From: Lithobates sylvaticus
Taxonomy: Eukaryota; Chordata; Amphibia; Anura; Ranidae
Reading direction: 5' to 3'
DNA: 64,000 bases
Assembly (NCBI GenBank): GCA_028564925.1
Contig: CM053032.1
Location: 121,415,490 to 121,479,489 of the forward strand
The translations under genes were made by a program, and so were the position numbers. The notes beneath the pieces were generated by a model. It worked only from the letters and a program-made list of their open reading frames with translations. It had not been told where the DNA came from and did not search any database. Below are positions 44,158-56,300 of the stretch, piece by piece (position 1 is the stretch's first letter; each line of letters begins with the position of its first letter).

Positions 44158-45173
44158 TGTAGCGCTGGTATTTTTAATAGCAGACGCTATAAATAGAAAT
44201 TTAGTTTGTCTGAAGCTGTAGTTTAGATCAGACTGATTGTGTTGTAAAGTCTGGTTCTGTTTCAGCTTGGCTGGTTGTGTGGTTTTCCCCTTGGCCTAGG
44301 GATGGCACCCTATTATTCGGCCAAGGTTGGAAATTGCAACAAGCTGGGTGTATTGAGTGCCTTTTTGCCCAGAGACAGTCAGTGGGTGTGGTCTGCCCGC
44401 TGTGAATTCTGGGAGAGGGTACTTAAGGGACAGACACCTTGACAGGATGTGTTCCGACCTGATGGCCCTCCTGGCCTAAGGTGTGTTGCTGCCTGCTAAA
44501 TTGTCTTGGGCCGGCTGGCTCGAGGCGTTGTTACTGAAGGGTAGGGCCAAAAGTCTTGGGGCCTACCGATCCAGGGGTGGTCCTGTGCTACCTTGCCTGT
44601 GGGAAGAAGCCAAGCGACTGGAGGATCAAGGTGAGGACTTTTCAGAGAGAGGACCGAGCAACAAGGCCGGTGTCTCTAGAAGAGCCTGGAGACTCAGTTT
44701 GAGGACTCCACACAGCACCGCTGGTTTGGAAAAAGGAAACTGGTACTGTGTGATTGTTCCTTGACATTGCAAAAAGTCGCTAATTACCCAATACTGTGGC
44801 AGAGGATTGTGTAACAGTTCTACTGAATCTTAAAGTCTGTGGCAGAGACTATGACCGAGCATTGCATCGGCTTCTAGGTCAGTAAGAGAGGCCTATCCGG
44901 TAGTTGCTGAATCCAGTTGTGGAGCTGTTGTCCTCTGGATCAAGAAAGTATCCCTGACTTGCAATTGAAAGGTACCTGAATTCCCCTAAACCCTTCATCC
45001 CTCTATTGGAATGTCTTTTCTTGAATAAAGCATTGGAAAAAGAGACTATGTGTCGGAGCTGAAATCTATGAAAATAAATCTTTAATGGGACCCCTATGAC
45101 GGACATGGTGGAACAGTGAAGGAATGGTAAGCCCAATCAAATACCAGCAGCTCCTTCGGGGGTTAGTGCTACA
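44158..45173 (+). mobile_element. Solo LTR of an LTR retroelement (fossil)
   Basis: 1016 bp beginning TGTAGCGCT and ending AGTGCTACA (TG...CA with short inverted ends), with a 4-bp duplication TAAA on each side (44154-44157 and 45174-45177). Orientation is given by a TATA-like TACTTAAGGG near 44420 and an AATAAA at about 45024. No internal region or second LTR is present, so it looks like the product of LTR-LTR recombination. Family (Ty3/gypsy or endogenous retrovirus) not decided. The intact duplication suggests moderate age. Confidence 0.65.
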
Positions 45174-45879
45174 TAAATGTAATAAAACAATTATTTAACT
45201 AATTCTTAATTAACTTTATGATGATGCTGTACTGCACTGGTGACAGTATGTAAAAAATAAATAGTGAAAATAGTGAAAAAATTATGACAAAAAATTACAA
45301 CTTCCAAAGACTTGACATGCCTCTTACTAAATACTTTGGAGTATATAAGATTGTGAAGTGGATGTGGCGCTGCTTGTTTTTGGTGTGGACACAGTGGTGT
45401 GTGCCCCTTTAACCACTTGCCTACTGTGCACTTAAACACCCTTCCTGCCCAGACCAATTTTCAGCTTTCAGCGCTCTCGCACTTTCAGTGACAATTGCGC
45501 GGTCATGCAATGCTGTAACCAAATGAATTTTTTATCATTTTGTTCGCACAAATAGAGCTTTAGTTTGGTGGTATTTATTCGCGACTCCGTTTTTTATTTT
45601 TTGCGATATAAGCGAAAACATAGCGGAAATTTTGAAAAAAAACAATATTTTCTCCTTTCTTTTTTAAAAGAAATCCAATAAAATCAAATTTTGTCATAAA
45701 TTTAAGCCAAAATGTATTCTGCTACATGTTTTTTGTAAAAAAAATTCCGTTAAGTGTATAATAATTGGTTCGCGTGATCACGGACATATGTACGCAAATG
45801 ATCATGTAAAAGGGGTGTGCAGGTGATCACGGACATATGTGTGCAGATAATCACTGGCACATGTTATTTTACTGGGACA

Positions 45880-46035
45880 TATGTGAGGGACATGTGTTTT
45901 TATTATTTGGGGACATGTGTGTTTTGGGGACATGTGTGTTTTGGGGACATGTGTGTTTTACTGTGGGGACATGTGTGTTTTACTATGGGGACATGTGTGT
46001 TTTACTATGGGGACATGTGTGTTTTACTATGGGGA
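45880..46035. repeat. GGGGACATGTGTGTTTT minisatellite
   Basis: About eight units. The first are 16-17 bp (GGGGACATGTGTGTTTT) and later ones 22 bp with an added ACTAT. Frames of 70-74 codons rich in Cys/Gly are artefacts of the array. Confidence 0.9.
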
Positions 46036-46112
46036 CCCTAGACTGGTGATCAGTGAGTAAAAAAACAGCTAATACTCACTCACGCTAATCACCAGCCGGC
46101 TGCAGCGATCCG

Positions 46113-46372
46113 CTCTCCTCTCCTCACCGACGACTTCCGTGTGAGGAGAGGAGGGCCGATTGCCTAGCAACCGGCTGTTTGTTTACATCACATGACGGCC
46201 GTGATTCGACACGGCCGTCATGTGATCAGGAGGGCCAATCACCGAGCCCTCCTGCCGATCCGAGATGCGCCGTGTCCGGGTCACACGGCCGCATCGGGAT
46301 CGCGCCGCTGCGCGAGCACGCGCGCGCGCGATCCCTCTACTTCTGAAGGACGTTCCTGAATGTCCACTCAGA
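46113..46372. repeat. Hairpin run at the GC-rich end of copy 5
   Basis: CCTCTCCTCAC/GTGAGGAGAGG (about 46115-46152); a perfect 17-bp arm pair ATCACATGACGGCCGTG/CACGGCCGTCATGTGAT (46187-46226); CAGGAGGGC/GCCCTCCTG (about 46226-46254); GATCC..ATGCG/CGCAT..GGATC (about 46257-46301); CTACTTCTGA/TCAGAAGTAG (about 46338-46378). Confidence 0.85.
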
Positions 46373-47142
46373 AGTAGACGGCTCCCACCCCGCCGTATAT
46401 CTACATTGGCCGGGTGGGAAGTGGTTAAATACACCTGGAGTCAATGTGCTAATAAAGTGACAAATCTCTGCTCAACATATTAAATGTGCAAATAAGCAAA
46501 TGTATAAGATAAATATGAAAACAAATAAATATGTGTGTCAACTCGCAATATGTAAATACACCGTATTGCAAATCAATGTATGAACTGTGCAATCAATCAA
46601 AATATATCTCTATACAAACACATAATAGAAATGTGCAATAAAGTGACAAGTGATGTATCCAAAGTGGTTCCTTGACAATATATAAGTCCATAATATAATA
46701 TTATTTGGATTTATAAATCTCGCAATGTGCCGGTGTCTCCACACGTGTTCCCCCTCTACAAGGAATCCTTACATCCTTGTAAAACAACCCATGAAAGGTA
46801 AAACATTTATGTGTGTGTGTGTGTATATATTATAAATACTTTTTTGTTTCTCTTTTTTTTAAGTTATCACTTAACCTCTGTTCTCAGCTGCATAAGAAGC
46901 TTAGAGAGGTGGGGGTGGAGAAACAGCAATAGATTGATCCCTATGGTGAATGGCTTGCAGAGGGGCATGTCAGCACAAGTCTGACCATTAGATGACAGGC
47001 AAGCTGTTCTCCCAGCACAGCCAGAAAACTGACCATGCCTAGTGTGGTCAGTTTGGAATAGGAAATCAGGAAGACTGGCAGGATCACCAATAATTTCACA
47101 CAAAGGAAGAAATGCAAAGAGAACAGAATGCTTTTTAACATA

Positions 47143-47988
47143 CCGTATATACTCGAGTATAGGCCGACCCGAATATAAGCCGAGGCACCTAATTTTACCA
47201 CAAACAACTGGGAAAACTTATTGACTCGAGTATAAGCCTAGGGTGAGAAATGCGCAGCTACTGTAAGTGGAAAAGAGGGTCAACAATGACCATTTGCAGC
47301 CTCACTGTGCCCATGCAGATGGACACAGTTGACCGATTTGGGGCCCTGTATCTCGGGGTCACTTAGTGCTAGGAACCCCATCTTTGGATATGTTGTAGTG
47401 CTAATTCCACTGGGTTGGAATACAACATTTGGGGTTCCTAGCACCAAGTGTCCCCGAGATATGGGGCCCCAAATTCGGGTCAGAAAATCTCAAGCACTTT
47501 TCTGCAGCAGAGAATGATATTTTCTGAACCGACTTTGGGGCCCTGTATCTCGGGGCCACTTAGTGCTAGGAACCCCATCTTTGGATATGTTGTAGTGCTA
47601 GTTCAACTGGGTTTGAATGCCAAATTTGGGGTTCCTAGTTCCAAGTGTCCCCGAGATATGGGGCCCCAAATTCGGGTCAGAAAATGTCAAGCACTTTTCT
47701 GCAGCAGAGAATGACATTTTCCGAACCGACTTTGGGGCCCCGTATCTCGGGGCCACTTAGTTCTAGGAACCCCATGTTTGGATATGTTATAGTGCTAGGT
47801 CCACTGGGTTGGCACACCAAATTTGGGATCCCTAGACCCAAGTGGCCCCGAGATACGGGGCCCCAAAGTCGGGTCGGAATTTTTTTTTTTGCTGCAGAAA
47901 AGTGCTTGACTCGAGTATAAGCCGAGGGGGGCACTTTCAGCACAAAAAAATGTGCTGAAAAACTCGGCTTATACTCGAGTATATACGG
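47143..47988. mobile_element. TA-flanked inverted-repeat element with CTCGAGTATA ends
   Basis: TA on both sides (47141-47142 and 47989-47990). The terminal inverted repeats are CCGTATATACTCGAGTATA and TATACTCGAGTATATACGG, followed by GGC(C)GA/TCGGCTTA blocks. The interrupted family X repeat is continuous across the insert, which supports a TA target. Internally it is mostly three 197-bp tandem palindromes. Superfamily not certain; the TA target would fit Tc1/mariner-type mobilisation. Confidence 0.8.
47337..47920. repeat. Three tandem 197-bp palindromic units
   Basis: The landmark GGGGCCC(T/C)GTATCTCGGGG starts at 47340, 47537 and 47734 (197-bp steps). Each unit folds on itself: the left TTTGGGGCCCTGTATCTCGG ... 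CACTTAGTGCTAGGAACCCC pairs with the right GGGGTTCCTAG ... AAGTGTCCCCGAGATATGG ... GGCCCCAAA. Frames of 62-91 codons repeated here (GPCISGPLSARNPIFGYVVV) are products of the array. Confidence 0.92.
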
Positions 47989-48529
47989 TAAGTACACAAT
48001 ACAACAGGCACTTATGAATATGAAATTGTGGGGTAACATTCTTTAAAAATGATACAGTTTAGTGGCTAATTAAAATATTTTAAATACAAGTTTTCGTAGC
48101 TCTAATGATTTTTCTTATATAACTATGTATTAAGATTGGAAACACGTGCATTGTATACATATAATTCCTTGGAACAACACTTAATTGCCTTCTTTACCTT
48201 TATATTTATTCCTAGCTATCACAGCACAATTACCTTTTTACCTTGCTACAAGGTCAAACATCAAAACTGTTTCAGATCCAGCATCACTCCCAACCCAATT
48301 AGCCCAAAAACTTGAAGGGATGCTTTTCTGTGGCTAGAGGAAACAGCTCATTGTGCTTCCATAGAAATTAGTAGAAGAGAACTGAGGATAAGTATAGTCA
48401 TTGCATGATTTGTTGCGAGTTAGACTTCCCTTTGCTTCAGTGAGCCAAGAACTGTACAGATCAATACAGTCCTGGGTGGGGGAAAGGTTTCAATACAAAA
48501 CATAGCCGGTGTTCTGTCCAAAAATGTCC

Positions 48530-48815
48530 GCATATCGAATAGTGTCCGGGCCGTACTGCGCAGGCGCAGTGCTTGCGCAGTACGGAGGACAAGGAGATTC
48601 GGAAAATCTCCGAAGATGAACGGCGCCTGCGCCGTGAGTCCAGGTGCAAGCCCCACCAAGTGGACATAGGGCTGCACAAAGTTAGAGGGCCCCTTGCGGG
48701 CTCGCTTAGCTCGCCACGCTTCGGGCACGGCCTTTCTGCGCTCGGCTCTTTTTTATTCTAACTATTCTAACGGCAGGCGCCGTTCATCTTCGGATATTTT
48801 CGGAATCTGCTTGTC
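48530..48815. repeat. GC-rich inverted repeat
   Basis: Arms at about 48594-48636 (GATTCGGAAAATCTCCGAAG then ATGAACGGCGCCTGC) and 48770-48812 (the inverse, GGCGCCGTTCATCTTCGG). Between them is CTCGCTTAGCTCGCCACGCT. A shorter palindrome CTGCGCAGGCGCAG lies at about 48555. It resembles a GC-rich frog repeat; ends not defined. Confidence 0.65.
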
Positions 48816-48939
48816 ATGCGTACATCTGAGAAAATACCAAAACCCCCCAACTATCCTGCATGATCTAGGTCCAGGAAATCTATCAATTTGGCAACTAGTG
48901 CAGCAGCGATTTGCGCAGGGTTTTAACCCCGTGTGAAAG

Positions 48940-49331
48940 AGCCCTTACCTTGCTCGAAGCTGGTCTATCCACGAGTGAGCTAGCTGTTCTTTGTTCTCTT
49001 CTTTGTTTATGTTTGGTTGCCATCACAACGGGGCGGGAACTTCCGTCGATGGCAACCGGAAATGGGACGGCGCTGCTCGCACAGATAACTGAGCATGCGC
49101 GGGATCGAGCGGTGAATGCTGGGAGCACAGCATTCACCGCATCCCAGAAGTAATTGCTTGTGGGTTTCAAATGCCCACAAGCAAAATGGAAACGCCCAGG
49201 ACAAATTTGTTGTAAATAAATAAATCGGCGATCCGGTTATGAAGAAGCAGCAGCAGGTGAGTGCTACAGTTAGTGTTTTGGCAGAAAACAATGACAAGAA
49301 AAAAAAAAAGATAGGTCCGCGGAATCCCGCT
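48940..49331. repeat. Probable interspersed repeat abutting the TTAA copy
   Basis: Ends in TCCGCGGAATCCCGCTTTAA, a frequent frog-repeat terminus. It contains the hairpin GTGAATGCTGGGAGCACAGCATTCAC (about 49111-49137) and CTTGTGGGTTTCAAATGCCCACAAG (49157-49182). Left end undefined. Confidence 0.5.
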
Positions 49332-50326
49332 TTAACCGCTTCCCAACCGCCTCACGCAGATATACTGAGGCAGAATGGCACAGGCAGGCAAAATCACGTA
49401 CCTGTACGTGGCCCTTTAATTGCCTGCCCGTGGGTCGCGCGTGCGCCACCAGCGGCGCACTCGCGACCCGTCGGGAGCTCCGTGATCCGTGACCCGATCG
49501 CAGCTGGTGTCCCACGATTGGGTCACAGAGCTGAAGAACGGGGAGAAGTCTGTGTAAACAAACCTCTCCCCGCGCTTCCTACTCTGCCTGTCATTGATCG
49601 GCTGTTCCCGGTCTTTGGGAAAGCCGATCAATGACGTCAGACGTCAGCCCCGCCCCCTAATGTAAAAAAACACACACACGTCACAGCCCATAACCCCTCG
49701 CCTCCCCCTAGTGGTTAACTCTTTCACTACAACTGTCATTTATACAGGAATCAATGCATTTAAATAGCATTGATTGCTGTATAAATGACAATGGTCCCAA
49801 AAATGTGTCAAAAATGTCCGATGTGTCTGCCATAATGTCGCAGTCACAATAAAAATCGCTGATCGCCGCCATTACTAGTAAAAAAAAAAATATTAATAAA
49901 AATGCTATAAAACTATCCCCTATTTTGTAAACGCTATAACTTTTGCGCAAACCAATCAATAATTGCTAATTGCGATTTTTTTTTACCAAAAATATGTAGA
50001 AGAATACGTATCGGCCTAAACTGAGGAAAAAAAAAGTTTTTTTTATATATTTTTGGGGGATATTTATTATAGCAAAAAGCAAAAAATATTGCATTGTTTT
50101 CAAAATTGTCGCTCTATTTTTGTTTATAGCGCAAAAAATAAAAACCGCAGGGGCGATCAAATACCACCAAAAGAAAGCTCTATTTGTGTGAAAAAAAGGA
50201 CGCCAATTTTGTTTGGGAGCCACGTCGCACGACCGCGCAATTGTCAGTTAAAGCGGCGCAGTGCCGAATCGCAAAAAAGGGGCCTGGTCCTTTGGCTGCC
50301 AATTGGTCCGGGGCTGAAGTGGTTAA
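49332..50326 (-). mobile_element. TTAA-family element, copy 6, complete
   Basis: TTAA 49332-49335 and 50323-50326. Ends TTAACCGCTTCCC and GGGGCTGAAGTGGTTAA. Reverse orientation to copies 2-5. The GC-rich end (49380-49720) again holds hairpins: CACGTAC-CT-GTACGTG, GTGACCC...GGGTCAC, and GATCGGCT...AGCCGATC. Core at about 50160-50190. 995 bp, apparently whole, non-coding. Confidence 0.9.
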
Positions 50327-50539
50327 GCTGCTGTTTTCTGAAGATCACCACCCATGTATTGTGAGGACAGAACACGTAGAAAACAATTGTTTTTAATGTG
50401 CCCTGTTCACACCATACATGTACGGTGGTGTGCAAAACTTCTGTGAACAAGACTTGAGTGTTACCTTAATAGCAACAGAGGCCGATCTTATTTTCACATT
50501 TGTTCTTGCTGCGATTCCATCCCCCAGGGCTTATATATA

Positions 50540-51911
50540 TCAACCACAAATAATATCCTCTATTGGGAGTTTGAGGGCAACCAAGAAATCACCAAATTTT
50601 CTTATACTAAAAAGTATATTTTACACTTTATTACAATTTCCTAAAATCAGAATTAAAATCAAATGGCAAAAGGATTTTTTCACGATGAATAATAGTATGA
50701 AACAGTTCATTAGCTCAATACTGCAACATGGTACTATTAATATGTTTAATGGTACGCCTAGTACCAATTCACGCTAAACAGACATATGATCCTTGATTGC
50801 CAACTAAATTATTATACAGGATTTATATAGCGCAGCATTTTACAATATAAAGGGGGACAGTATGGTTACAATACAGTTCAATACAGAAGGAATAGGAGAG
50901 CCCTGCTCATCGTACACTCAACATATTAATCGTACCATGTGGCAGTATTTAACTCATGAACTGTTTGATACTATTTATTCATTGCAAAAAAATATTTTTG
51001 ACATTCAATTTTAATTATGATTTTAGAAAATTGTAATAAAGTGTAAAAGGTCTTTTTTTTTATATTCCACTTGAAGATCGGGCCTTTTCTGACACCTTGT
51101 ATACACATAAAAATATGGGGATTTGTTTTGCTAGAAAATTAATTAGAACCCAGAAACATTATATATATTTTTTAAAGCAGAGGCCCTAGAGAGTAAAATA
51201 GTGGGTGTTGAAACGTCTTTTGTTACACTGTATTTGCGCAGCGGTTTTTCAAATGCAATTGTTTTGGAAAATAATTACTTTTTCAAATTTGAATGCACAA
51301 AAACACAATAGAATACCTAATACCTGGTAACATTTAAAAGGTGTTATGCCGAGTACATAGATACCATGCTTTATAATTGTGCACGGCAGTGCAATGGTGA
51401 CAAACTATGTAAATTTACATAGTTACATAGTTGCATAGTTACATAATTGCATTATCAATAGGCTTTAAAATACTTTATAAGTTACCACTTTAGATTTACA
51501 CAGGAGGTCTGGTACTAGAATTACTGCCCTCCAATCTGATTTTCTCAGTGATACCTCACATGTGTGGGACTGTCACTGGATGTGTGCGTTTGCCTTTTGT
51601 GTCGAGTATGAGGGGATGGGGGTGCTTTAAATTTAATATCGGTGTGATCAGATGCTTTACCATTTAAGAAAAGAAATGGCGCTGTTTACATCTGATGAAT
51701 ACTCATCGCTTCTGGTTTCCTGTATCATAAAGGCGATCAGAGCTAATCTTGTCTCTGTTTGCCTCTATGGAAGCACCAGCTGGTATAATCGCTGAAATTC
51801 CAGCGCTGTACAGGTACGTCACTGGTCCAGAAGTGGTTAAAAAATAAAACTCTTTGGTGGTTTCTTGGTTGCCCTCAAAATCCCAATAGAGGATATTATT
51901 TGTGTTTGTTA
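50540..51911. repeat. Foldback repeat with long arms, split by a TTAA fragment
   Basis: Left arm 50540-50750 (CACAAATAATATCCTCTATT, GGGCAACCAAGAAA, TTTACACTTTATTACAATTT). The right arm is its inverse, split into 50930-51055 and 51845-51911. The loop holds a common frog segment (AGGATTTATATAGCGCAGCA ... ATAAAGGGGGACAGTATGG, about 50818-50915). Structure is like 27251-29698. Confidence 0.75.
51095..51840 (+). mobile_element. TTAA-family element, copy 7, 5'-truncated
   Basis: Matches the right half of copy 4 (GCCGAGTA(C/A)ATAGATACC near 51350, GATACCTCACATGTGTGG near 51551) and ends AGAAGTGGTTAA with TTAA 51837-51840. The left half is absent. It includes a (ACATAGTT)n run at 51415-51445. It interrupts the right arm of the foldback repeat. 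Confidence 0.75.
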
Positions 51912-52502
51912 TCAAATAGGGATGGTGGCAACCACACACCCATAGCCAATGTGACTTAATTTGATACATTTTACATGCCTTATACACACAATGCTCCAGC
52001 TATTTGACCCCCCCCCCCCCCCCACTCTACATCACACTGCTGCATTACACAGACTCCTGATTGAATCTCACCACCTCATCTAGCCATATGCTCGAGCTCT
52101 GTGCTCCCTCCCACAGTCTGTGATAAGTACTGCCATTGGTCCTCTCCTTCTCCCCCACTCCCGGCGTCTCCCTCTGAGTTCCCAGGAGCCAGAACTACAG
52201 AAGAGGCATCGGGTATTGACTGTCAGCGCGCTATGAGAACAACACTGGAAACAACATTGGGCGGTATACATCCGCCACAATGTTAATTAAATAAAATTAA
52301 CATTTTCTCGTGGTCCATGAACCACTGGTTAGCAACTGCTGATCTAAGACATACAGTCATAATAGTAGATCAGATTAGTAACAAAATCAAATTCATTCTA
52401 GCTGGTTCACATACAGTTCTAAAGAACAAGGGTGTCTTATATTGACACACAACTACCAAAAGTAGGTTCTACTAATGTCTAAATATCAACTGTTTATGGG
52501 AT
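51912..52502. other. No gene; a 16-base C run at 52008-52023
   Basis: The C run is followed by sequence (52025-52290) that may be a repeat but has no defined ends. The overlapping frames 52080-52286 on both strands are unsupported. Confidence 0.45.
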
Positions 52503-52510
52503 AAGTAAAC

Positions 52511-52755
52511 TAGAGCTGCACGATTCTGGCTAAAATGAGAATCACAATTTTTTTGCTTAGAAGATAGATCACGATTCTCTCATGATTCTCGCGGCGTAAC
52601 ATCATCTTTCACATTAAAACGTTTTCTTTTTTATTTATTTATTTATTGAAGTGTATTTTTTCCCAAAAAATTGCATTTAAAAGACCGCTGGGCAAATACA
52701 GTTTGACATAAAATATTGCAGCACTTGTCATTTTATTCCCTAGGGTCTCTGCTAA

Positions 52756-52819
<64 letters not shown>

Positions 52820-53153
52820 GTGTGTGTATGTATATGTATGTGTGTTTAGGGGTTCCAAGTAATTTTCTAGCATAAAAATATTGATTTAAGTGTCAGATAA
52901 GCTTGGCAGACTGCCCAGATTATTTGTTTACACAAGAAGTTCTATCCCTTTGATCTAAGAAGTAAGCGTTTAGTTACAATGTTTCGAAGTTCTAAACTTA
53001 GCAGATTGCCCAGGATGCTTTCTTTTGACAGCTGAGTGAGCAGATAATCCCTCCACTTGTTTATATGAAAGAATCGCCTACTCTCAGCAGGAGAGATTGT
53101 CAGGGGGGGTGAATCGAGATCACGATTTTTTAACGATTAATCGTGCAGCTCTA
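52511..53153. mobile_element. hAT-type element, AGAGCTGCACGATT ends
   Basis: 643 bp from TAGAGCTGCACGATTCTGGC to CGATTAATCGTGCAGCTCTA. 8-bp duplications AAGTAAAC (52503-52510) and ATGTAAAC (53154-53161), 7 of 8 matching. Perfect 15-bp terminal inverted repeats. It holds a (TA)n tract at 52755-52817 and no coding sequence. Confidence 0.92.
52755..52817. repeat. (TA)n microsatellite
   Basis: About 60 bases of TA repeats followed by a TG-rich stretch. Confidence 0.97.
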
Positions 53154-53161
53154 ATGTAAAC

Positions 53162-54543
53162 CCTGACAATGAACTTCTATTCATTCCACCTTGTCCAATC
53201 AGAGAATGCATTGGATTAATTGAGAAAATGCAAAGCATTCTTTGGTGGAATAGCAGTGATCATTACTGCAATTTCCAGCTTCTAAAGGGATCCCAAGGGT
53301 ATGGTATATTGGTCCAAGCTGGATCAAAAACTATGTAAAAAAAAAATAAAAATATGCTATAACTAGAATTCTTAAAGGACAAGTTCACCTTTTCTTTAAA
53401 AAAATAATAAATTCACAATTTTTTGGAGGTAAAAGAATGTTTTTTAAATGAAGCCTGTAAAGCATTGCAACCACTTTAAATAGTTAATTTGGGCGAAATG
53501 TCTCAAATTAACAATTTCCTTTATTAACTGCTACAGCTGCTGTCAGTGCTGTATAAACTGTATGTAGTATCAACAACATACAGCACTGTGTTCTAGCAGC
53601 AGTACTGGGATTTATTGCCCTATTCCCAATACAAAACCAAGTCAGGCTTAACATTGCCCAGTCATATACAGAAAGCTTTATATTTTAGCAAGGAATACAA
53701 AGCTTCCTCTGATTATCTGAGGTAGATATTGTGATGTCATTTATCATTTCACAACACACACATCTTCACTGCATTATTATTATATACTGCCCTGCCACTG
53801 CCAGTACATGCAGCTCCCAGTCTAATCCGAGCTTCCAGTGCATTTCCTTAATACGAAATACTGCTTACTGCCATGCAATCTATTACTGCTACATACCGCA
53901 CACTCCACTGGTCACTGCCCTGCACTGCATGCCATGCATTGCACAGTCTCTAAATTCTGTGGCTACACATCGCACACACTAACAAAGTAAAGTAGGGAAG
54001 GGTGGCTCTGTTAGGTAGACAGTATGGGGCCTCATGATTTCTGAAGGCAGCCCTGTAGATAACTATCTTGTGATGATTGACAACGCTCATCTGTGGCCAT
54101 CTCATTTAGCACAGCAGAAGATTGGTCAGCTTGGATCACAACCCAAGGACTTACAACAGTAATGGATGAACAGTGCTGGCAGGGTTCTGTGATCAAGCTT
54201 CCGGCTGCTATTAAACATCCAGTGTATTAGGGGTTGTTCACAAGTGTGACTGATTATAAAGAACAAAGCAATGCTAATCTATGCTCCTATGGCATTTGTG
54301 ATGTGTTTATAATATGTATTTTTATTGTGTTTGTGAAGAAGCATTGCACACAGAAGTAAATGGTGTTACCGCCACCAACCAGCAACTAACCAGTCAAGTG
54401 CTACCAGAAGCAACACCAGCAGTCAAACCTACTGCTTTTTGGCCCTGCACTCCCTGTCTTAATGTACAGGGGTGCTTGGACCTCGGCCACAAGATAATCC
54501 CTCTCGTCACGTTGGCCTCCAACCAAAATATGTCACCTAGAAC
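53162..54543. other. No gene recognised
   Basis: A short TTAAAGGACAAGTTCACC ... CAACCACTTTAA unit at about 53371-53478 looks like a small interspersed repeat. The remainder shows nothing I can name. Confidence 0.4.
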
Positions 54544-54965
54544 AGTGTTTCTAAACCTCTTTTCAGTCAAGGCACCCTTTAAAAGTATCGAGGAACCCCA
54601 ATCTAAAATGTAAAAAAAATTATAGTTTTACATACTATAGTGGTATCCACACATGTAGGACACTCAACATTAGAGATAATTTATTTTTACAAAGCAATAA
54701 ACTTTTGCACACTGGTATTGACTAGTATTCCAGATTTTCTCTTTTCCCTCAGTTGCTGACCCCGATTGCTCCCCCTTATCAACCTATGACATCATCAGTT
54801 GTTAGGATGCCTGTAGCTGGCCTGTACTGTGCCGTGGCTTTGTGTAACAAAAAAGGCAGGCTTAATTCACCCGATGCTTGTTGAAATTTTTTGGGCAATT
54901 TTTAGGCATTTTACTAAGCCAACCCAGAAGGCATCCCAGGATGCCATGGCACCCTGGTTGAAAAA
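54544..54965. mobile_element. Decayed hAT-like element
   Basis: The left end CAGTGTTTCTAAACCTCTTT then TCAGTCAAGGCACCC, and the right part GATGCCATGGCACCCTGGTTGA, match the two ends of the CAGTGTTTCTCAACC-type hAT elements. The final right terminus is missing. Confidence 0.6.
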
Positions 54966-56215
54966 TGGAAGGGAAGAAAAATAAAACAAGCTGCAAGCTG
55001 CAGTGTCATGATACAAATGTTACAGTTTCTTGATTGGTTTGAAAGAATAGCAGCATGTTGAGGACAATACTGTTTTTCATTTTCTGACCCTGTCAGAAGG
55101 GGATGGACCTGAACTGTGGCATATTGCATTGGGTGGCTAAGCAACACTCTCACTTTTACCCAATAATCACAGGGATTTACAATGATGCTGCTTATCTGCA
55201 AGAACACAGTGGTGATACTAGCCAAAGAGGAAGCAGGTAAGATGCAGCACAGATGGAGCTAGTAGAGTTTTTCCACTGCAGCCATTAATAGGATGCATGC
55301 ACAGGCAAAGGGAATACTACACTGGATGACTCAATGAGTAAGTCCTTCTTTTGGTGCAGCTTTTCAATGTGACTATAAGCTGAATTCAGTTTTTTGTCAA
55401 ATTATTTTTTGTTACAGAGCTAGTCTATTGATTTGATATGTTCAAGTGGAGTAGTGGCCAGCAGAGACTGTCAATTGATTTTGAGTGATACACTTGCATT
55501 GTTCAAATTCCAACTCTCGATGAAAAGCATCATAAAATGTTTTCTTTTTTTTTATAAGTCAAACAGCAGAGGGCAAGTAACAGAATTTTAGGCTCAGACT
55601 GTTTTCTGATTGGAATGTATTGTGTGAAAAAAGTTCATGTCACATTTGTGCGGTTACTGGAGAGTACTTCTCCGCAAGATTCTAGAGAAGATCGACAAGC
55701 AACCACAAATAATCATAGGTGTGTGTTCTGTTGGATTTTTTCTATGTACAATTTTGCCAGATTCAGATCTGCTGACGCAGTAAATAAAAGATAAACATAC
55801 TAAAAACTTTGGATGTCTTCACAATAATGTAATTTTCCTATTTCTTGAATAGTAGTTGTTTACTTTGATCCAGTAATACATTAATAAATTCTCCCCTCAC
55901 TTAATTTTTTAATTACTGTGTTGGTCAACAGTTTCACCAGACAGAAAGTGAGTAAAGATCCTCCAACAGCAACACAAATGGAAACATATAATCTGCAACA
56001 TACTGTTTGTGTTCTCCGAACAGCAAAACATATGTTGCAGCTATTTCCTCACTTCCTGACCAATAGAACATCTCTGTAATGGAATCCCAAATAGCAACGA
56101 AAAACCTTCTATTTCTTTCCCACACTACCAAAAAAATGTTTAGATGGACATACACTGTTTACACTGCTGAATTAGGGCCTTAATGCAATTTACACATTTT
56201 ATCTCTTTGCAATAC
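54966..56215. other. No gene recognised
   Basis: Ordinary AT-rich DNA. Frames at 54914-55225 and 55934-56155 on the minus strand have no recognisable domain. Confidence 0.45.
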
Positions 56216-56224
56216 TGTCAGACA

Positions 56225-56300
56225 TCTCAAGTCTCCCGCGAGCCGCGGGAGTCTCCTGCGAGCCGCGGGAGTCTCCCGCATTTGGCTCTGGGCTCCCGGA
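56225..56300. repeat. CCCGCGAGCCGCGGGAGTCT tandem hairpins
   Basis: Two to three copies of a 24-bp unit (GTCTCCCGCGAGCCGCGGGA), each containing the palindrome CCCGCGAGCCGCGGG. Confidence 0.85.

Larger units (their letters stand above)
45409..46428 (+). mobile_element. TTAA-family element, copy 5, complete
   Basis: TTAA at 45409-45412 and 46425-46428. Ends TTAACCACTTGCC and GGGAAGTGGTTAA. Family core at 45549-45590. It contains a minisatellite (45880-46035) at the same relative place as in copy 4, followed by a hairpin run in the GC-rich end. Non-coding. Confidence 0.9.
46770..48030. repeat. Interspersed repeat family X (copy 2), interrupted
   Basis: Inverse of 33622-34087 and parallel to 62332-62739. 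Shared blocks include CTCAGCTGCATAAGA, GAATGGCTTG and TAGTGTGGTCAGTTT. It is split at a TA by the element 47143-47988 and continues for a few dozen bases. It contains a (GT)n/(TA)n microsatellite at 46810-46838. Confidence 0.75.

Noticed and set aside
44483-44764. 93-codon frame as a host exon
   Set aside because: It lies wholly inside the solo LTR and has no recognisable domain.
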